From: Motacilla alba alba
Lineage: Eukaryota > Chordata > Aves > Passeriformes > Motacillidae
Reading direction: 5' to 3'
Assembly (NCBI RefSeq): GCF_015832195.1
Contig: NC_052017.1
Span: forward strand, 50,979,652-51,043,651
Length of the DNA: 64,000 nt
This document shows, in pieces, positions 62,108 through 64,000 of this stretch; the stretch's first letter is position 1; every line of letters begins with the position of its first letter. The translations under genes and the position numbers were made by a program. The notes below the pieces were generated by a model. It saw only the letters and a program-made list of their open reading frames with translations, had not been told where the DNA came from and did no database searches.

Positions 62108-64000
62108 CCCATCTGAGGGATAAAAATCCAATGTTGAGTCAGCAAGAGCTTACCTGAAGCTGATTGTTTTGATAACTCCTTCTTTGTAGTCATCTTGGAG
62201 AGGGGGAAAGTGGAGTAAATCTGAAAATTAACTTAGTATTTAGATGTGCTTGACAGTGGCCTCTACGGTGTTATACTGTACTGAACTGTCATACCATGAT
62301 CCTTTCCTTCAGCCTGTGCACCTAAAATCAGGTTACTGTAGCTCTGTGTATTCTCAGCATTTTTTATTGTGCAGGGTAACTGATGTACAAAGTCTTTGGT
62401 GGAAATAGTTATTTTTAGAAGAATCTATAAGATGACAAATAATAACTTGCCTAGCTTTTCATATGGGCTCTGATCTTCCGTTGGTAAGTCATGGACTACA
62501 TGTCATGTCACACTCTTTAGCTGGATCTCAGGGTATATTACTCCTATATTACAGAGGGGGAGAGGGAGAGACAAAGGCATGAGGAAGTGAAATTATTTGC
62601 TCAGGCACTCAGGGAGTCAATACCATACTGAAAATTGAATTCAGTTTTCCAGGTTTCTATTTCTAGTAACCTGTCAACTGGGACCTATTTCCTCCTTGGT
62701 CCTTGTGACTTTATTAAGAATGACCTTTAGAGATGATGGAGATTTTTACTGAAAATGCTTAATCCTTTCAGAAAATCAGAGAAGCTCACTTTTCTATAGT
62801 AAAACTCATCCTAAATTTCGTTAGGAGAAATTGTGAAGAGATGGATTTTTATAAATAATCTCATTTCTTAAGAAGCCTAAAAAAAAAATCTTATGCTTGA
62901 ATCTGAGAATGCCATGGCTTGGAGTGGCTAAATATATGCCTGTTATAACAGCCAATTATTTCTAATGAACAATTTATCCAGGAAAAGAAGAAACAAAGAG
63001 TTAGTCAAAGTGTGGCAGACAATTATTAGAAATAATAACTTCTACATTTTAGCATCTTTCAGCTTTCTGCCCCTGTGCATGACCGCTGTGCCATCCAATA
63101 AAACATTTCTCATCTCATCAGAATTTTACCAGTTCTATTTCAATTGTCATCAGAAAAAGCAGTTCACAGGAGACATCAGAGGATGAATGTTTTTTCCCCC
63201 CTGCCTATTTTAATGTGTTAGAGATGTGGAGGTTAGAGATGCAGAAGGGAAAATGACTATAGCTTTCACAGTCTTTCATAGGCGAGTGAGCAAAAGAAAA
63301 TCCTGGGGTATCACATAATAGAGCTTACAGTAAGATTTGTTCTCATTCTCTGAGGTGTCTACAAAATACATATATCATGTCCCAGTACAATGAGCTGTCA
63401 TGAGCACAGCTTACTCAAGCATAGCAGGAAGTTGTAGCTCCGTTAGTATGTAGCCAGACAATCTTCAGTGGTTGGATGGGCAGGCACATTTTCCCCCTCT
63501 CTTAGCCAAACTAATCTCTAAATGTAGATGTGTAAATCCCTAAGCAAGTAGCCAATTCTTTCATTTCTTGGAAGAGCTGCTGGCCTGTATTTTTAGGGAG
63601 ACCAAGTTTCTTGAAATTAGTTCAAAAATATATAGTTGAATGCTTATTCACCACAGTTGTGTAGGACTAGCATACATTTCTTTATCTTTCTTTTTCCTGA
63701 AATTAAGGCACTTCAAATATTATGTGTCAAATAAAGTATTTAATTGTAGCATTCAGCACAGGGAAGCAACAGAGTGCACTATGAGAAAATCAGAATCATG
63801 CCTGTCCTTCTATAGGGAGAAGGTAGAGGAGGTTTTTAAGTATTTGGTTAGGTAGTCTAGGCCAAGTTAGGCAATAACTTTGCAAATGGAGCAAAAATAT
63901 TCATACTTAATATGCTGCAGGAGTGAAATTGGTGAAAAGATGCAAAGAGAAGAGAGGCAATGCAAATCTTGCAAATTATATATGGACTGGAGAGTGCTAT

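Larger units (their letters stand above)
47825..64000 (+). other. TPK1: TPK1 downstream intron (5' portion)
   Basis: The intron starts at the GTAAGT donor after exon B and runs off the end of the window. No downstream TPK1 exon was recognised; I looked for the expected motif around GDWCGLIP. It contains a G-quadruplex motif at 49.57 kb, a candidate conserved block at 52.1-52.3 kb, a 27-base G run at 54.9 kb, a cluster of CR1 3' fragments at 57.0-61.8 kb, and several A or T runs. I see nothing recognisable in 48.0-49.5, 50.0-52.0, 55.0-57.0 or 61.8-64.0 kb beyond short simple tracts. Confidence 0.88.

Noticed and set aside
1..64000. CRISPR arrays, bacterial operons, tRNA or rRNA genes
   Set aside because: No regularly spaced direct repeats, no cloverleaf-like segments noticed by eye, and no rRNA-like sequence. 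The window is vertebrate intron.

Overview
The window is vertebrate nuclear DNA, almost certainly from a bird. It is AT-rich, has no dense gene array, and is mostly intron. The interspersed repeats are chiefly 3' fragments of CR1 LINEs, ending in degenerate ATTCTATG-type or ATTCTGAA-type tails. There is also one LTR that resembles an avian endogenous retrovirus LTR family. No bacterial, phage, CRISPR or operon structure is present.

Only two stretches read as real protein-coding sequence. Both belong to one plus-strand gene, TPK1 (thiamin pyrophosphokinase 1, which makes thiamin diphosphate from thiamin and ATP). Exon A (30277-30372, 32 codons) carries the DxTDFTK motif. Exon B (47678-47824, 49 codons) carries the GGxGGRFDQ motif. 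Both exons are phase 0 at each end, have consensus AG/GT splice sites, and join in frame. They correspond to about residues 87-118 and 119-167 of the human protein (numbering recalled, not computed). The rest of the gene lies outside the window: the N-terminal exons with the GDFDS motif upstream and the C-terminal exons downstream.

Layout: 1-30276 is the upstream intron. It holds two CR1 fragments, a possible ancient repeat at about 2.55-2.76 kb, several homopolymer and microsatellite tracts, and small tandem duplications. 30373-47677 is the 17.3-kb intron between the exons. It holds an antisense CR1 at 36.0 kb, the LTR at 40.0-40.8 kb with an unclassified GC-rich flank to about 41.4 kb, and a perfect 12-bp inverted repeat at 42.98 kb. 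47825-64000 is the start of the downstream intron. It holds a G-quadruplex motif at 49.57 kb, a candidate conserved element near 52.1-52.3 kb, a 27-base G run at 54.9 kb, and a cluster of four sense CR1 fragments at 57.0-61.8 kb.

I found no convincing undescribed biological system. Apart from the two exons, the open reading frames look like chance ORFs or decayed retroelement sequence. The best leads are the sense-oriented LTR with its own polyadenylation signal inside the intron, the long G run beside a splice-like site, the perfect inverted repeat, and a few acceptor-donor juxtapositions that could be recursive splice sites.
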